Source: Pseudomonadota bacterium
GTDB taxonomy: Bacteria; Pseudomonadota; Gammaproteobacteria; Burkholderiales; REEB80
NCBI GenBank assembly: GCA_028873515.1
Contig: JAGWIG010000025.1
Location: 1-37,101 of the forward strand
Length of the DNA: 37,101 nucleotides
Reading direction: 5' to 3'
Shown here piece after piece: positions 22,041 through 31,377 of this stretch (the stretch's first letter is position 1; each line of letters opens with the position of its first letter). The position numbers were made by a program, and so were the translations under genes. Below the pieces are notes generated by a model. It made no database searches. It was not told where the DNA came from and worked only from the letters and a program-made list of their open reading frames with translations.

Positions 22041-22430
22041 ATGGAAAACTCTGGAAGTGCTGACAAAAAGTTTTATGTTTATGAGCTTGTTTCTGATGAT
22101 GGAGAGATCCATTACGTCGGGAAGGGGTCTAAAAATAGACTAAAAGTGCAACAGCGCAAATTCGGATTAAATGGCACAGTAGTTAAATATTTTGCAACGG
22201 AATCTAAGGCTTACGCATTTGAAAAATTGCACATAGCTGCAGTTAGTCCAAAGTTAAATAAATGTGCTGGCGGCAACGGCAACAAATCAACCCGTACAGT
22301 TGTACGGAAAACAGAATTTCAAAAGCTTTATGAGAAAATCGGCTCTAAGGCAATGGCTGCTCGTATATGGCTTAATTTTGCTAATGACATTTCTGTTTTA
22401 GAAAAAATTAGACGGGTGGCATATGGCTAA
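22041..22430 (+). CDS. GIY-YIG nuclease-domain protein (129 aa)
   Basis: A GGAGG site precedes the ATG by 6 bases. Residues 11-35 have the GIY-YIG core in a variant form: FYVYELVSDDGEIHYVGKGS, then KNRL, as in GIY-YIG endonucleases that read 'vYyL.d..g...YVGKG'. A downstream ESKAYAFEKLHIAAVSPKLN supplies the helix with the catalytic Glu ('E..lI......LN'). The rest is basic and probably binds DNA. It sits between the HNH gene and terminase and could be a free-standing homing endonuclease. It overlaps terS by 8 bases. Confidence 0.7.
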   Translation: MENSGSADKKFYVYELVSDDGEIHYVGKGSKNRLKVQQRKFGLNGTVVKYFATESKAYAFEKLHIAAVSPKLNKCAGGNGNKSTRTVVRKTEFQKLYEKIGSKAMAARIWLNFANDISVLEKIRRVAYG

Positions 22431-22743
22431 AGGATTTAAAACCGGCGGCAGAACGCCAGGAACGACCAACAAGACCACGGCAGACGCTAGACGGGCTATA
22501 GCCTCATTTGTTGATGACAACGCTCACAGGCTCACAGAATGGCTCGACCAAGTTGCAGACGGTGATGTAACAAACGACATTAAGCCAAACCCAGCTAAGG
22601 CGTTTGAGCTATTCCAAAGCGTCATTGAGTACCATATCCCCAAGCTGGCAAGACAAGAGCTAACAGGCTTGGACGGCAATGCAATCAAGTTTGAGATCAA
22701 CCAGCCTTGGCTACAACAACAAATCCAAACGCGCAACTCGTAA
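22423..22743 (+). CDS. terS: Terminase small subunit-like protein (106 aa)
   Basis: N-terminal GGRTPGTTNKTTADARRAIA is the 'GRP.G..NK.T...R.ai' pattern of phage DNA-recognition proteins directly upstream of the large terminase. The middle is helical (DDNAHRLTEWLDQVADG) and the C-terminus has QSVIEYHIPKLARQEL. It would bind the packaging site and deliver DNA to TerL. Its end overlaps the TerL start by 37 bases. Confidence 0.7.
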   Translation: MAKGFKTGGRTPGTTNKTTADARRAIASFVDDNAHRLTEWLDQVADGDVTNDIKPNPAKAFELFQSVIEYHIPKLARQELTGLDGNAIKFEINQPWLQQQIQTRNS

Positions 22744-24086
22744 CGGTGTCAAGCATTGGAATAAACAGCTACGCGCCGCGCCAGCCTTTTATTGATTTTC
22801 ACAATAGGCATGAGCGATGGGCGGTGCTGGTATGCCACCGAAGGGCAGGAAAAACTGTCGCTTGTGTGGCTGAATTGGTACTTTCTGCCTTGTTCACGAC
22901 TAAGAAAGATGCGCGGTATGCCTATGTCTGCCCGCAATACAACCAGGCTAAGGACGTGGCATGGATGTACATCAAGCGGTTAACGGCGGATATTCCCGGT
23001 ATTGCCTATAACGAGTCCGAGCTAAGGGCCGACTTTCCCAATGGGGCAAGGATACGGCTTTACGGTGCTGATAACCCTGACCGACTGCGCGGCCTGTATC
23101 TGGACGGTATCATCATGGACGAGTTCGCCGATATGCGCTCTAGCGTATGGGGTGAAGTTGTCCGACCTATGTTGGCAGACCGTAAAGGATGGGCGGTGTT
23201 TATCGGTACGCCCAAGGGTCATAACGAGTTCTACGACGCTTATGAATACGCTGTCACCAGTCCGGCATGGTTTTCTCTCATGCTCAAAGCCAGTACCTCG
23301 GGGTTAATTGAACCGGAAGAGCTGGAAGACGCACGCCGGGGAATGACCGACGACCAATACGCTCAGGAATTTGAATGCTCGTTTGAAGCAGCCATTGCGG
23401 GGGCTTATTACTCCAAAGATATCGTGGCCGAGCAGATTACAAGCGTGGAATATGATCCGCAACTCCCTGTATATACCGCTTGGGATATTGGATACTCAGA
23501 CGATACCGCTATCTGGTTTTATCAAATCACAAGTGGGGAAATCCATGTTATCGACTACTACGCCGCCAACGGTTACGGAGTGGAGCATTATGCCGATATG
23601 CTGGACAGTAAATCTTACAACTACGCCCGAATGGGTAATAAGCCTTTTCTTTGGCTCCCCCACGATGCAAGAGCTAAAACGTTTGCAAGCGGAGGCAAAT
23701 CAAGCCAAGAACAGTTTATGGCCCGGGGATATTCAAGCAGAATCACGCCTGAATTAAGTCTGCAGGACGGTATCCAAGCCCTTCGCATGGCTTTGCCTCG
23801 GATGTGGTTTGATAGAGAAAAGTGCAAAGATGGAATTGAGGCGTTAAAATTATATCGACGCGAATGGGATAGCGATAAGCGTATATTCAGAGATCGACCA
23901 CTCCACGACTGGACTAGTCACGCTGCTGATGCCGCTAGGTATATGGCATTATCATGGCGAGAATTAGCCCCGGAACCTGTCAAAAAGGAACCAAATTGGG
24001 CAATTCAAGGAAATAACGGCAGAATAATGACTGCCACGCTCGATGAATTGTGGGCTTCAAGCCCTAAACGCAACGGAAGGATATAA
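22707..24086 (+). CDS. terL: Terminase large subunit (459 aa)
   Basis: ATPase and nuclease that pumps and cuts DNA at the portal. Walker A CHRRAGKT (about 43-50), Walker B GIIMDEF (about 134-140), motif III IGTPKGHNEF (about 166-175), then the RNase H-like nuclease from about 255 with the first catalytic Asp in AWDIGYSDD and a late SHAADAARYM acidic segment. The first in-frame start is TTG at 22707; a GTG at 22746 is the alternative, and neither has a good ribosome-binding site, so coupling to terS is likely. Length is normal for terminases of this type. Confidence 0.9.
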   Translation: MATTTNPNAQLVTVSSIGINSYAPRQPFIDFHNRHERWAVLVCHRRAGKTVACVAELVLSALFTTKKDARYAYVCPQYNQAKDVAWMYIKRLTADIPGIAYNESELRADFPNGARIRLYGADNPDRLRGLYLDGIIMDEFADMRSSVWGEVVRPMLADRKGWAVFIGTPKGHNEFYDAYEYAVTSPAWFSLMLKASTSGLIEPEELEDARRGMTDDQYAQEFECSFEAAIAGAYYSKDIVAEQITSVEYDPQLPVYTAWDIGYSDDTAIWFYQITSGEIHVIDYYAANGYGVEHYADMLDSKSYNYARMGNKPFLWLPHDARAKTFASGGKSSQEQFMARGYSSRITPELSLQDGIQALRMALPRMWFDREKCKDGIEALKLYRREWDSDKRIFRDRPLHDWTSHAADAARYMALSWRELAPEPVKKEPNWAIQGNNGRIMTATLDELWASSPKRNGRI

Positions 24087-24087
24087 G

Positions 24088-24363
24088 ATGGCTGGAATTA
24101 CATACCCCGCGTACAGCGCAATCCCCTTATCAGCTTCAGGCTTGGCTAAATCCGGCGCTGGTGTTCTTGGTGGCATTTATGTTGGTACTTCAACCGCATT
24201 GACCATCAAAGTATGGGACAGTTTGACCGCGTCAGGTACGGTGATTCTGGAAACCACATCTGCACTGACAGCAGGCTCATTCATTAACCTACCCGTAGCC
24301 TTCTCAACCGGATGTTTTATCACGGTAGGCGGTGCAGGAACCTTCACGGTGCTGGTGGCCTGA
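24088..24363 (+). CDS. Small beta-rich virion protein candidate (91 aa)
   Basis: The start at 24088 is 1 base after the TerL stop. The sequence alternates Ser/Thr/Gly strands (GGIYVGTSTALTIKVWDSLT, GTVILETTSALTAGSFINLP, GAGTFTVLVA) like small decoration or head-fibre proteins. Its stop overlaps the portal start. Function inferred from composition and position only. Confidence 0.55.
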   Translation: MAGITYPAYSAIPLSASGLAKSGAGVLGGIYVGTSTALTIKVWDSLTASGTVILETTSALTAGSFINLPVAFSTGCFITVGGAGTFTVLVA

Positions 24364-26660
24364 TGACGTCCTCCAAGGATTGGTTCAACGCGCTGGAGCT
24401 ATCCAAGAAAGAGCTTAAACCGTGGGTCAATCGCGGTGAAAAGATCGTCAAGCGCTACCGGGATGAGCGGGGCGAGTTCGGCGGTGGTAAGCGTTACAAC
24501 ATCCTCTGGTCAAACATCCGTACGCTATTGCCTGCGGTCTATGCCAAAAAACCCCGCGCCCAGGCTGACCGACGCTACAAGGATGCCGACCCCGTAGGCC
24601 GATGCGCCTCTGAAATTCTTGAGCGTTCGCTTCAATATGAAATTGACCAATACAGCGACTTTGATAGCAGTCTGCGTCATTCAGTCCTAGACCGCCTATT
24701 ACCGGGCCGTGGGGTTGCTTGGGTGCGCTATGAGCCCACCTATGAGCAATCCGAAGAAGGCGAACAAATCACCGACGATGTAGAAATCGAGCAAACACTG
24801 GTCAACGAGCAATCGCCCGTTGACTACGTGTTCTGGAAGGATTTTCGCCATTCACCCGCCCGGACATGGGAAGAGGTGACCTGGATTGCCCGCCGTGTTT
24901 ACATGGACAAGAAAGAGGGTATTGACCGCTTCGGTGAAGAATTCGCTAATGCACCCATGACCCATGAGCCTGTGGGAATGGACGATATGAAACGCGACGG
25001 CATGGACACCGAATCCATGAAAAAGGCCGTCGTATGGGAAATCTGGGACAAGTCTACAAAAGCGGTTTATTGGGTGGCTGAAGGCTTTGCTGAGACCTTG
25101 GACGAAAAGCCCGATCCTCTGGGTTTAGATGGGTTTTTCCCATGCCCTAAGCCCTTGTTTGCTACCTTGTCCACGGATAGCCTTGTGCCCGTCGCTGACT
25201 TCGTTCTATACCAAGACCAAGCCGATGAAATCGACACCTTAACCGAGCGCATTGGTAAGCTGACCGAGGCTTGTAAGGTGGTGGGCGTTTATGACGCTTC
25301 ACAGACAGGCATTAGCCGAATGCTACAAGAAGGTGTGGATAACCGCCTGATCCCTGTGGACACATGGGCCGCCTTCGGTGAGCGTGGCGGTCTTAAAGGG
25401 ACGATTGACTTCATGCCGCTGGACATGGTGGTCAACGCGCTGGGGCAACTGTACCAAGCCCGCGAAGCATCTAAGCAGGTCATTTATGAAGTCACCGGAC
25501 TGTCAGACATCATTCGTGGCGCATCGGTGGCGAGTGAAACGGCCACGGCCCAGCAGATCAAAAGCCAATACGCCAGCCTTCGCCTGAAGGAAATGCAAAG
25601 CGATGTAGCCCGGTTCGCCAGCGACATCCTGCGCATCAAAGCCCAAATCATGTGCAGCTTCTACAGCCCCCAAACGCTCGTAGATATGTCGGGAATGGCC
25701 CAAACACAGGACGCACAGTATCTGCCCCAAGCCTTTGAGTTGCTAAAAAACAACGTTTTACGCAATTTCCGCATTGAAGTGGAGACCGATTCCCTTGTGG
25801 AGTTGGACGAGGTTCAAGAAAAACAGGACCGGATGGAGTTTCTGACCGCTGCCAGTGGGTTCATTGAGAAAGCCGTCCAAGCGCCGCCTGAATTGGCTCC
25901 CTTATTGGGTGAAATGCTCATGTTCGGTGTGCGCTCCTTCAAGGCAGGTAAAGGCATGGAGGCCAGTCTCGAAAAATTCATCAAGAATGCAAACGAGCAG
26001 GCCAAGCAACCCAAACCTCAACAGCCCAATCCTGAAATGCTCAAGCTCCAGGCGGCTCAACAATCCGAGCAAATGGCGATGCAGATGGAGCAGGCCAAGA
26101 TGCAAGCGTCTCAACAGCTTGAAGTTGGCAAATTCCAGCTTGAACAAGCCAAGATGCAAGCCACCCAACAGGCCGAACAACTCCGAATGCAGTCTGAGAT
26201 GGAAGTCGCACGTCAAAAGGCGGAGATTGAATGCCAAATGGAGCGTGCCCGGATTGACCATGAGCAGGCCATGGAGTTGTCGCGTCAAGAGCATGAGGCA
26301 CGCCTCAAGCAATACGAGATTGATAGCAAAACCCAGCTAGAACGCGATAAATCAGAGCTGGATAATGCGACCAAAATCCAAGTAGCGCAAATCAGCCACC
26401 AAACCGCGATGGATTCTGCTAATTTAACGGCTCAGTTATCCGCAGATAATGCCAAAGAACTGGCCGCGACCCAATTTGCTAAAGAAGAAGCTAATCGAGA
26501 GGTTGCAAGCACATTGGGAGAAGATAAAATCAAACCGTTTATGGATATGCACATGGAAACCATGGGCGCATTGGACAATTTGATTAACCAGATTGCAAAA
26601 CCGAAAAAACGCACTGGCAAGAAATTGCTGGATGGTAGTTTCCAAATCATAGAGGAATAA
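24363..26660 (+). CDS. Portal protein with long coiled-coil C-terminus (765 aa)
   Basis: The start at 24363 overlaps the previous stop. The order after TerL, the size, and the core are those of podovirus portals: NILWSNIRTLLPAVYAKKPR, YEIDQYSDFDSSLRHSVLDR then LLPGRGVAWVRYEP, and a helical 'wing' with QIKSQYASLRLKEMQSDVAR. Residues about 545-690 are a long Gln/Met-rich coiled coil (QAKMQASQQLEVGKFQLEQA and similar repeats) that would form the barrel or an internal extension. It makes the dodecameric DNA gateway. Confidence 0.85.
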   Translation: MTSSKDWFNALELSKKELKPWVNRGEKIVKRYRDERGEFGGGKRYNILWSNIRTLLPAVYAKKPRAQADRRYKDADPVGRCASEILERSLQYEIDQYSDFDSSLRHSVLDRLLPGRGVAWVRYEPTYEQSEEGEQITDDVEIEQTLVNEQSPVDYVFWKDFRHSPARTWEEVTWIARRVYMDKKEGIDRFGEEFANAPMTHEPVGMDDMKRDGMDTESMKKAVVWEIWDKSTKAVYWVAEGFAETLDEKPDPLGLDGFFPCPKPLFATLSTDSLVPVADFVLYQDQADEIDTLTERIGKLTEACKVVGVYDASQTGISRMLQEGVDNRLIPVDTWAAFGERGGLKGTIDFMPLDMVVNALGQLYQAREASKQVIYEVTGLSDIIRGASVASETATAQQIKSQYASLRLKEMQSDVARFASDILRIKAQIMCSFYSPQTLVDMSGMAQTQDAQYLPQAFELLKNNVLRNFRIEVETDSLVELDEVQEKQDRMEFLTAASGFIEKAVQAPPELAPLLGEMLMFGVRSFKAGKGMEASLEKFIKNANEQAKQPKPQQPNPEMLKLQAAQQSEQMAMQMEQAKMQASQQLEVGKFQLEQAKMQATQQAEQLRMQSEMEVARQKAEIECQMERARIDHEQAMELSRQEHEARLKQYEIDSKTQLERDKSELDNATKIQVAQISHQTAMDSANLTAQLSADNAKELAATQFAKEEANREVASTLGEDKIKPFMDMHMETMGALDNLINQIAKPKKRTGKKLLDGSFQIIEE

Positions 26661-26661
26661 C

Positions 26662-27072
26662 ATGGCACTTAATACCCAACTGGCTGATGCCACCGTTAAC
26701 GCACAGGCGACGAGTTTATCCACATTGGCCAATTCGGGTCTTTGCAAAATCTATGACGGCACACAACCTGCAACGGCAGATACTGCTTTATCAGGTAATA
26801 CCTTGGGCGTGACTTTGACTATGAATGCCACCGCTTTTGGTGCGCCTTCTAGTGGTGTATTGACGGCCAACGCGATTACTTCGGGTGTTGCCGTAGCGAG
26901 TATCACGCCGACTTGGTTCCGCTTATTCAAATCCGATGGAACGACGGTCATCATGGATGGTTCTTGTGGTTCATCGGGTGCCAATATGACCATTGGCGCT
27001 TTCACCTCGGGAACCACGGTGACTTGTTCCTCATTCGTCCACGACGTGCGTAACGCAACCTCGGGCCTGTAA
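26662..27072 (+). CDS. Structural beta protein, unknown role (136 aa)
   Basis: Starts 1 base after the portal gene. It has a common phage pattern: KIYDGTQPATADTALSGNTL, SSGVLTANAITSGVAV and WFRLFKSDGTTVIMDGSCG. These 'iydG..Pa...' proteins are found near the head genes of many phages and are usually annotated as virion-associated. Pure beta composition, no catalytic motif. Confidence 0.6.
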   Translation: MALNTQLADATVNAQATSLSTLANSGLCKIYDGTQPATADTALSGNTLGVTLTMNATAFGAPSSGVLTANAITSGVAVASITPTWFRLFKSDGTTVIMDGSCGSSGANMTIGAFTSGTTVTCSSFVHDVRNATSGL

Positions 27073-27075
27073 TCA

Positions 27076-28980
27076 GTGGCTGATAACACCATACTCAACA
27101 CGGGAACGGGTGGCGACACCATCCGTGACCTTGACCGCTCTGGTGTCAAAACCCAAGTGGTTGCTCTAGATGGTGGCGGGGCTTCTGGTGAATCTCTTGT
27201 CTCTGCTACGAATCCCCTGCCTATCTCGTTAGCAGCCAGTACGTTTGTTTTCTCTACTGTCAATACAAGCACTGCTCAGTTGGCTGCTGGTGCTAAGTTC
27301 ACGGGTGGTATTGAGGCCATTCCCAATCAGCCTGCAATATCCTTGCTGATGACGAGTGACCAGCCGATGACGGTGTTAGTTAGACAGTTCATTGATGCTG
27401 CTGGGGTGTACGCAGTACCCAACCTGACAACGATGCCTACCCCTGTTCCTGCGGGTACGGGCACATCCTTTTCAGTCCCAGCCAATGGAAACTACTGCCA
27501 GATTGTTGTCCAAAACGTAGGCTCGGCTACTACGACAACCTTCAACCTAAACACGGCGTATGGGAACATTGATGCATCTACGCAACTAGGAAATCGCCAA
27601 ACCGCGATTAACGAAATTGGGGGGGTTGCTGTGTCGGGTACGCTGCCTGTATCGGGCACGGTCGCCGTGAGCAATATACCAAGCTTCGACCCGCTTGATA
27701 CCGCGACACCGAAGGTGTCGCGCATCGTCGGACGACCTGATGGCGACTTCAAAGATGTGGACTTGATTGAGGCCCTGATGGACGACGGCTCCGGGCTGTC
27801 TGCCAATGTGCGTGTGGTGAACCCGCCAAAGCAAGACGTGAATGGTGCGACGATTTTGAGTGATGCGCCTGTTTCGATTGAGCTGCGTGGCAGTGTTAAC
27901 ACTGTACTTTACGTTGATACTTCTGGTTATGATTCGCTGGCTATCACGGTTCCAACTGGAAGTTCGGCGCAAGCTACTGTCACGATGGGAAATGACCTAG
28001 CCGGGCCGTGGGCCACTGTGCCTGGAGTTAATTTAACAAGTTCAGTTTCCGCAACCAGTTTTGCATCATCGAGTAGCTACATGTGGCCCTGTTTGGCCAG
28101 GTACATTCGCTTCACTTTCGTAGCAGGCGGACGGGCAACGGCATATTTGCGTAGGGTATCTCCAGGAATCGGCATATTGCCTTTTTCGCAAGCAGTCATC
28201 AACACCCAAACCGGCACTGCGTCGAATAACATTACGCAGCTTAACGCGACCAACATCGCGCCGACAATCACGACAAGCGCGGGCACTGCAACTATGCCTA
28301 TTACAACGGCAGGCAGTTCGTCCTATGTGATGATCTCGGCACAGGCACTTAATAGCAACAGTACGCAGATTGACAACCAACACCAGTATGGCGGCGTTTT
28401 CAGCGCCTCAGTGAATTTCAGCTCTGTTAGCGGAACATCGCCAACGCTTGATTTTGTCATCCAAGAGTCGCCTGACGGCGGGTCGGCATGGTATGACATT
28501 TACCACTGCGAGCGTGCCACAACGGCAGGCGTTCTCAATATACCGGGAATACCTGTTGCGGGAAAGCGGCGTTATTCGTGGACTGTTGGCGGAGGGACAC
28601 CAAGTTTTACGACGACACTCACAGTGTCTATCGGCATGGCGGTTAATTACCCCATAATTCGCCAGTTTTTCGACCGCACCGCAGGTTTGCTCGCAGGCAC
28701 CGCAAGTGCAACAAGTGCAGCATATACGATGGCGGGCTGCAAGACTATCACGGCAGCTATTACCATCGGCGCAGCCACCACAGGCGGCATGTACAAGCTG
28801 CAAGGCTCTACCGACGGCGCCAACTGGTACGATCTGTCAACCAACGTTACCGCCGTTGCCAATAGCACCGTGCAGATCACTAATACAGCGGGCGTTGTCG
28901 CGCGTTTCGTTCGTCTTTTCGTAGCAACTGCTGCAACTGCGCAAACCGGCACAGTCGTGGCGATCACAGGCACCAACTAA
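27076..28980 (+). CDS. Large beta-rich virion protein (634 aa)
   Basis: GTG start at 27076, 3 bases after the previous stop. The opening DTIRDLDRSGVKTQVVALDG then SATNPLPIS is seen in phage structural proteins encoded near the head genes. The rest is Ser/Thr/Gly-rich beta sequence with at least two similar C-terminal domains (about 260-360 and 540-634, each with 'W..v....' strands), possibly carbohydrate-binding. It could be a head fibre or a surface decoration. Function unknown. Confidence 0.55.
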   Translation: MADNTILNTGTGGDTIRDLDRSGVKTQVVALDGGGASGESLVSATNPLPISLAASTFVFSTVNTSTAQLAAGAKFTGGIEAIPNQPAISLLMTSDQPMTVLVRQFIDAAGVYAVPNLTTMPTPVPAGTGTSFSVPANGNYCQIVVQNVGSATTTTFNLNTAYGNIDASTQLGNRQTAINEIGGVAVSGTLPVSGTVAVSNIPSFDPLDTATPKVSRIVGRPDGDFKDVDLIEALMDDGSGLSANVRVVNPPKQDVNGATILSDAPVSIELRGSVNTVLYVDTSGYDSLAITVPTGSSAQATVTMGNDLAGPWATVPGVNLTSSVSATSFASSSSYMWPCLARYIRFTFVAGGRATAYLRRVSPGIGILPFSQAVINTQTGTASNNITQLNATNIAPTITTSAGTATMPITTAGSSSYVMISAQALNSNSTQIDNQHQYGGVFSASVNFSSVSGTSPTLDFVIQESPDGGSAWYDIYHCERATTAGVLNIPGIPVAGKRRYSWTVGGGTPSFTTTLTVSIGMAVNYPIIRQFFDRTAGLLAGTASATSAAYTMAGCKTITAAITIGAATTGGMYKLQGSTDGANWYDLSTNVTAVANSTVQITNTAGVVARFVRLFVATAATAQTGTVVAITGTN

Positions 28981-28998
28981 TTTTCACTAGGAGCAATC

Positions 28999-29625
28999 AT
29001 GCAAATCCAAACTCTCGTAGGCCCCCAGCAATCCGCCATCGGCGCTCTGCAACAGAACTTGCGTACAGGTCGCCAAGGCGACGTGATCGTGAGTGAGTTG
29101 CATGGTCGCTACTACGAAACCACCAGCAGCAAAGCCATGTTCTCGGCGGCTAACCAGGCAGGCCAAGTAACCACCGTAGCTTTGGCTACGACCTATACCG
29201 GGCTGTGCTTGAGCAACCCCGTTGGCTCACAGGTTAATTTGGTACTCAATAAGGTATCGGCGACTTTCCCGGTGGCTCCTGCTGCTGCCATGGCCGTTGG
29301 CATTATGACGGGCTACAACGCGGTAACCAACGTCACCCACACGGCGGCTGTCACGCCGAAGTCTCAGTTCATCGGCACAGGCCCCACGCCTGTCGCTTTG
29401 GTTGACTCTTCGGCCACTTTGCCTACTGCACCCACACTGAACACGGTGCTGGGTTTTGTCGGTACCGCCGCGATCACCGCCGTCAACGGTGTAGCTGGCA
29501 TCTATGAAGACCTGGAAGGCTCGATCATCATCCCGCCAGGGGGCTATGCAGCTATCTATACCTCGACTGCTTCGGGCGCTGCGGGTATGTTCGCTTCATT
29601 TAGCTGGGAAGAAGTGGCGATCTAA
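28999..29625 (+). CDS. Virion protein, likely head-surface or neck (208 aa)
   Basis: GGAG site then ATG. The N-terminus (QTLVGPQQSAIGALQQNLRT then GRQGDVIVSELHGRYYE) and a long beta domain ending PPGGYAAIYTSTASG and FSWEEVAI resemble proteins encoded in the same place in podoviruses. No catalytic motif; strong beta content suggests an exposed coat component. Its last base is the first base of the next gene. Confidence 0.55.
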   Translation: MQIQTLVGPQQSAIGALQQNLRTGRQGDVIVSELHGRYYETTSSKAMFSAANQAGQVTTVALATTYTGLCLSNPVGSQVNLVLNKVSATFPVAPAAAMAVGIMTGYNAVTNVTHTAAVTPKSQFIGTGPTPVALVDSSATLPTAPTLNTVLGFVGTAAITAVNGVAGIYEDLEGSIIIPPGGYAAIYTSTASGAAGMFASFSWEEVAI

Positions 29626-29834
29626 TGGCCGAACACAGGGTCTATCAGCAAAACGCTGATGGCAGCCAAAGCCTCGTTAGCACACACGCTGACTTGGCTT
29701 CGGCGCAGTCAAAGGCAAATACGGCATTTTCTGCAAAAGCCTCTTTTACAGTGATTGAGGTTCAAATCCCAGGCGGCGTAACGCGAATTACAACGCTAGG
29801 CACTGATAACACCATTCCTGTAAAACCTGCTTAG
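29625..29834 (+). CDS. Small protein, unknown function (69 aa)
   Basis: The ATG shares a base with the preceding stop. The product is a short beta/alpha protein (EHRVYQQNADGSQSLVSTHA then ASFTVIEVQIPGG). Overlap with one gene and a 10-base gap to the next support it as part of the operon. No family was recognised. Confidence 0.5.
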   Translation: MAEHRVYQQNADGSQSLVSTHADLASAQSKANTAFSAKASFTVIEVQIPGGVTRITTLGTDNTIPVKPA

Positions 29835-29844
29835 AGGTCGATAA

Positions 29845-30981
29845 ATGCTCCTCCCATTACTGCTAAACAACCTGCTTAGTGGTGGTGGGTCGAGTGTTAA
29901 CGCGACGGTATCTCTATCCCAAGGCCAATCGGTCATTGGGACGGCCAATCGGTCATTAAACAGCACTGAAGCCAGCAGCCAAGCCCAAAGCCTTAGCGCG
30001 GCGACTTCGCTGGCGCTGGACAGCTTCTTATCCACAAGCCAAGCGCAGAGCATCAGTGCGGCTGTCAGCTTGGCGATTAACCTGACCAATGCGACCAGTC
30101 AGGCTCAATCGGTTAGTGTCACTGTCTCTCTGACCCGAGATTCAACGGCTAGCACGGCTCAAGCTCAGTCCGTGAGCGTGACTACGGCGGCAAATCTGAA
30201 TGCCACGGTCACAACCAGCCAGGCTCAGAGCGTTTCAGCATCATCTGCCGCTCCTGTTGATTCAACATCTACGACTAGTCAGGCGCAATCGGCCACGGCC
30301 ACGGCTGCTAGGTCTTTGGATTCGTCTAATAGTGTTAGCCAAGCTCAATCGGTTACAGCCTCTACTTCATTAGCGATCAATGCAAGTGGAAGTACATCAC
30401 AAGCGCAATCGGTCAGCGCAACTGATTTGGATACGCTCGATGCGACGGCAACGACAAGCCAAGCACAAAGTATTTCGGCGTCATTAGTTGCAACTATCAA
30501 TGCGGTATCTGCGACGAATCAAGCGCAATCTATTTCGGCCACTGTAAATAATAGCTTTGATGCTCCAATTTCGACCAGTCAAGCTCAAAGCGTGGCAGTT
30601 TCCGTTATTGTGCCTATTGATGCGTCAGTATCAACAAGCCAAGCGCAATCATGCTCGCCGCCGCCTGTATTAACGATTAATTCAACAGTTGCGACCAGTC
30701 AGGCGCAATCTATATCAGCATTGGTATTCCCGGCTGGTACGATGAATTGCTCAGTATCGACAGCACAGGGCCAATCTGTTGCAGTTATCCAGCAAGGTGA
30801 TATATTAATCACTGATACCCATGATGGATGGTGGGCTAAACAGCATAAGTCCAAAAAGAAGAAAACAGAGCAACAAAAGGCGCAGGAATCACTCGAAAAG
30901 TTAATCGAGGATGCGACCCAAGCAGCGATGGATATGCCCGCCGCTGATGACGATTTAGAGTTATTCATGATGATGCTATGA
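29845..30981 (+). CDS. Repeat protein with 20-residue units, candidate surface fibre (378 aa)
   Basis: After a hydrophobic N-terminus, residues about 24-318 are tandem units with consensus [T/S]SQAQS(V/I)SA..., each exactly 20 residues for the first 13 units and 22 for the 14th; a 15th is partial. The Gln and Ser positions are nearly invariant and the rest varies, the pattern of a regular beta-solenoid or trimeric fibre. The C-terminal 60 residues differ: DGWWAKQHKSKKKKTEQQKA, a coiled-coil-like helix, then an acidic end. Probably a virion surface or fibre protein; family not recognised. Confidence 0.6.
   Translation: MLLPLLLNNLLSGGGSSVNATVSLSQGQSVIGTANRSLNSTEASSQAQSLSAATSLALDSFLSTSQAQSISAAVSLAINLTNATSQAQSVSVTVSLTRDSTASTAQAQSVSVTTAANLNATVTTSQAQSVSASSAAPVDSTSTTSQAQSATATAARSLDSSNSVSQAQSVTASTSLAINASGSTSQAQSVSATDLDTLDATATTSQAQSISASLVATINAVSATNQAQSISATVNNSFDAPISTSQAQSVAVSVIVPIDASVSTSQAQSCSPPPVLTINSTVATSQAQSISALVFPAGTMNCSVSTAQGQSVAVIQQGDILITDTHDGWWAKQHKSKKKKTEQQKAQESLEKLIEDATQAAMDMPAADDDLELFMMML
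29914..30780 (+). repeat. 14-15 tandem 60-bp coding repeats
   Basis: Units start at 29914 and recur every 60 bases through 30693, then one unit of 66 bases, and a partial unit at 30760. The DNA has diverged, mostly at third positions, while the 20-residue protein unit is kept, so selection acts on the protein. Confidence 0.85.
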
Positions 30982-30988
30982 GGAAACT

Positions 30989-31360
30989 ATGAGCAAAGGC
31001 AGTAACCGCAGGCCGGGTAACGAGGATGATTACCGGGATAACTTTGACAAGATATTCAGCAATAAGCGACCTGAGCGAGGTTCTTTTGTTTACGACCCGG
31101 TCTCAAAATCACTCGTGAGCAAAGAGGATTACGCTGAAATGCGTGAATCTGTGAATGCACCCATGATCATGACCGACATTGCGGGTTATCAGTCCATGCA
31201 GACGGGAGAATGGATTGCAGGCCGCCGGCAACACCGTGAGCATTTAAAACAACATCGGTTAATTGAACTCGGTAACGAGAAAATACCCGAACAAAAACCC
31301 AGAGCCTATAATTCTGACGAGGTTAAGCGTGAATTAGCAGCACGCTTGGCTAATTATTAA
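30989..31360 (+). CDS. Conserved-type phage structural-region protein (123 aa)
   Basis: Starts 7 bases after the repeat gene with a GAGG-type site. SKGSNRRPGNEDDYRDNFDK then IF and RGSFVYDPVSK, MIMTDIAGYQSMQTGEWIAG and RRQHREHLKQHRLIE match a phage family commonly found just before the scaffold gene. It may be an assembly or scaffold-associated protein. No enzymatic motif. Confidence 0.6.
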   Translation: MSKGSNRRPGNEDDYRDNFDKIFSNKRPERGSFVYDPVSKSLVSKEDYAEMRESVNAPMIMTDIAGYQSMQTGEWIAGRRQHREHLKQHRLIELGNEKIPEQKPRAYNSDEVKRELAARLANY

Positions 31361-31377
31361 CTTTAAAGGTAAAACAA

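Noticed and set aside
29914-30780. CRISPR-like array
   Set aside because: The 60-bp periodicity is coding: the frame is open throughout and identity is at protein rather than DNA level, with no constant repeat separated by unique spacers.
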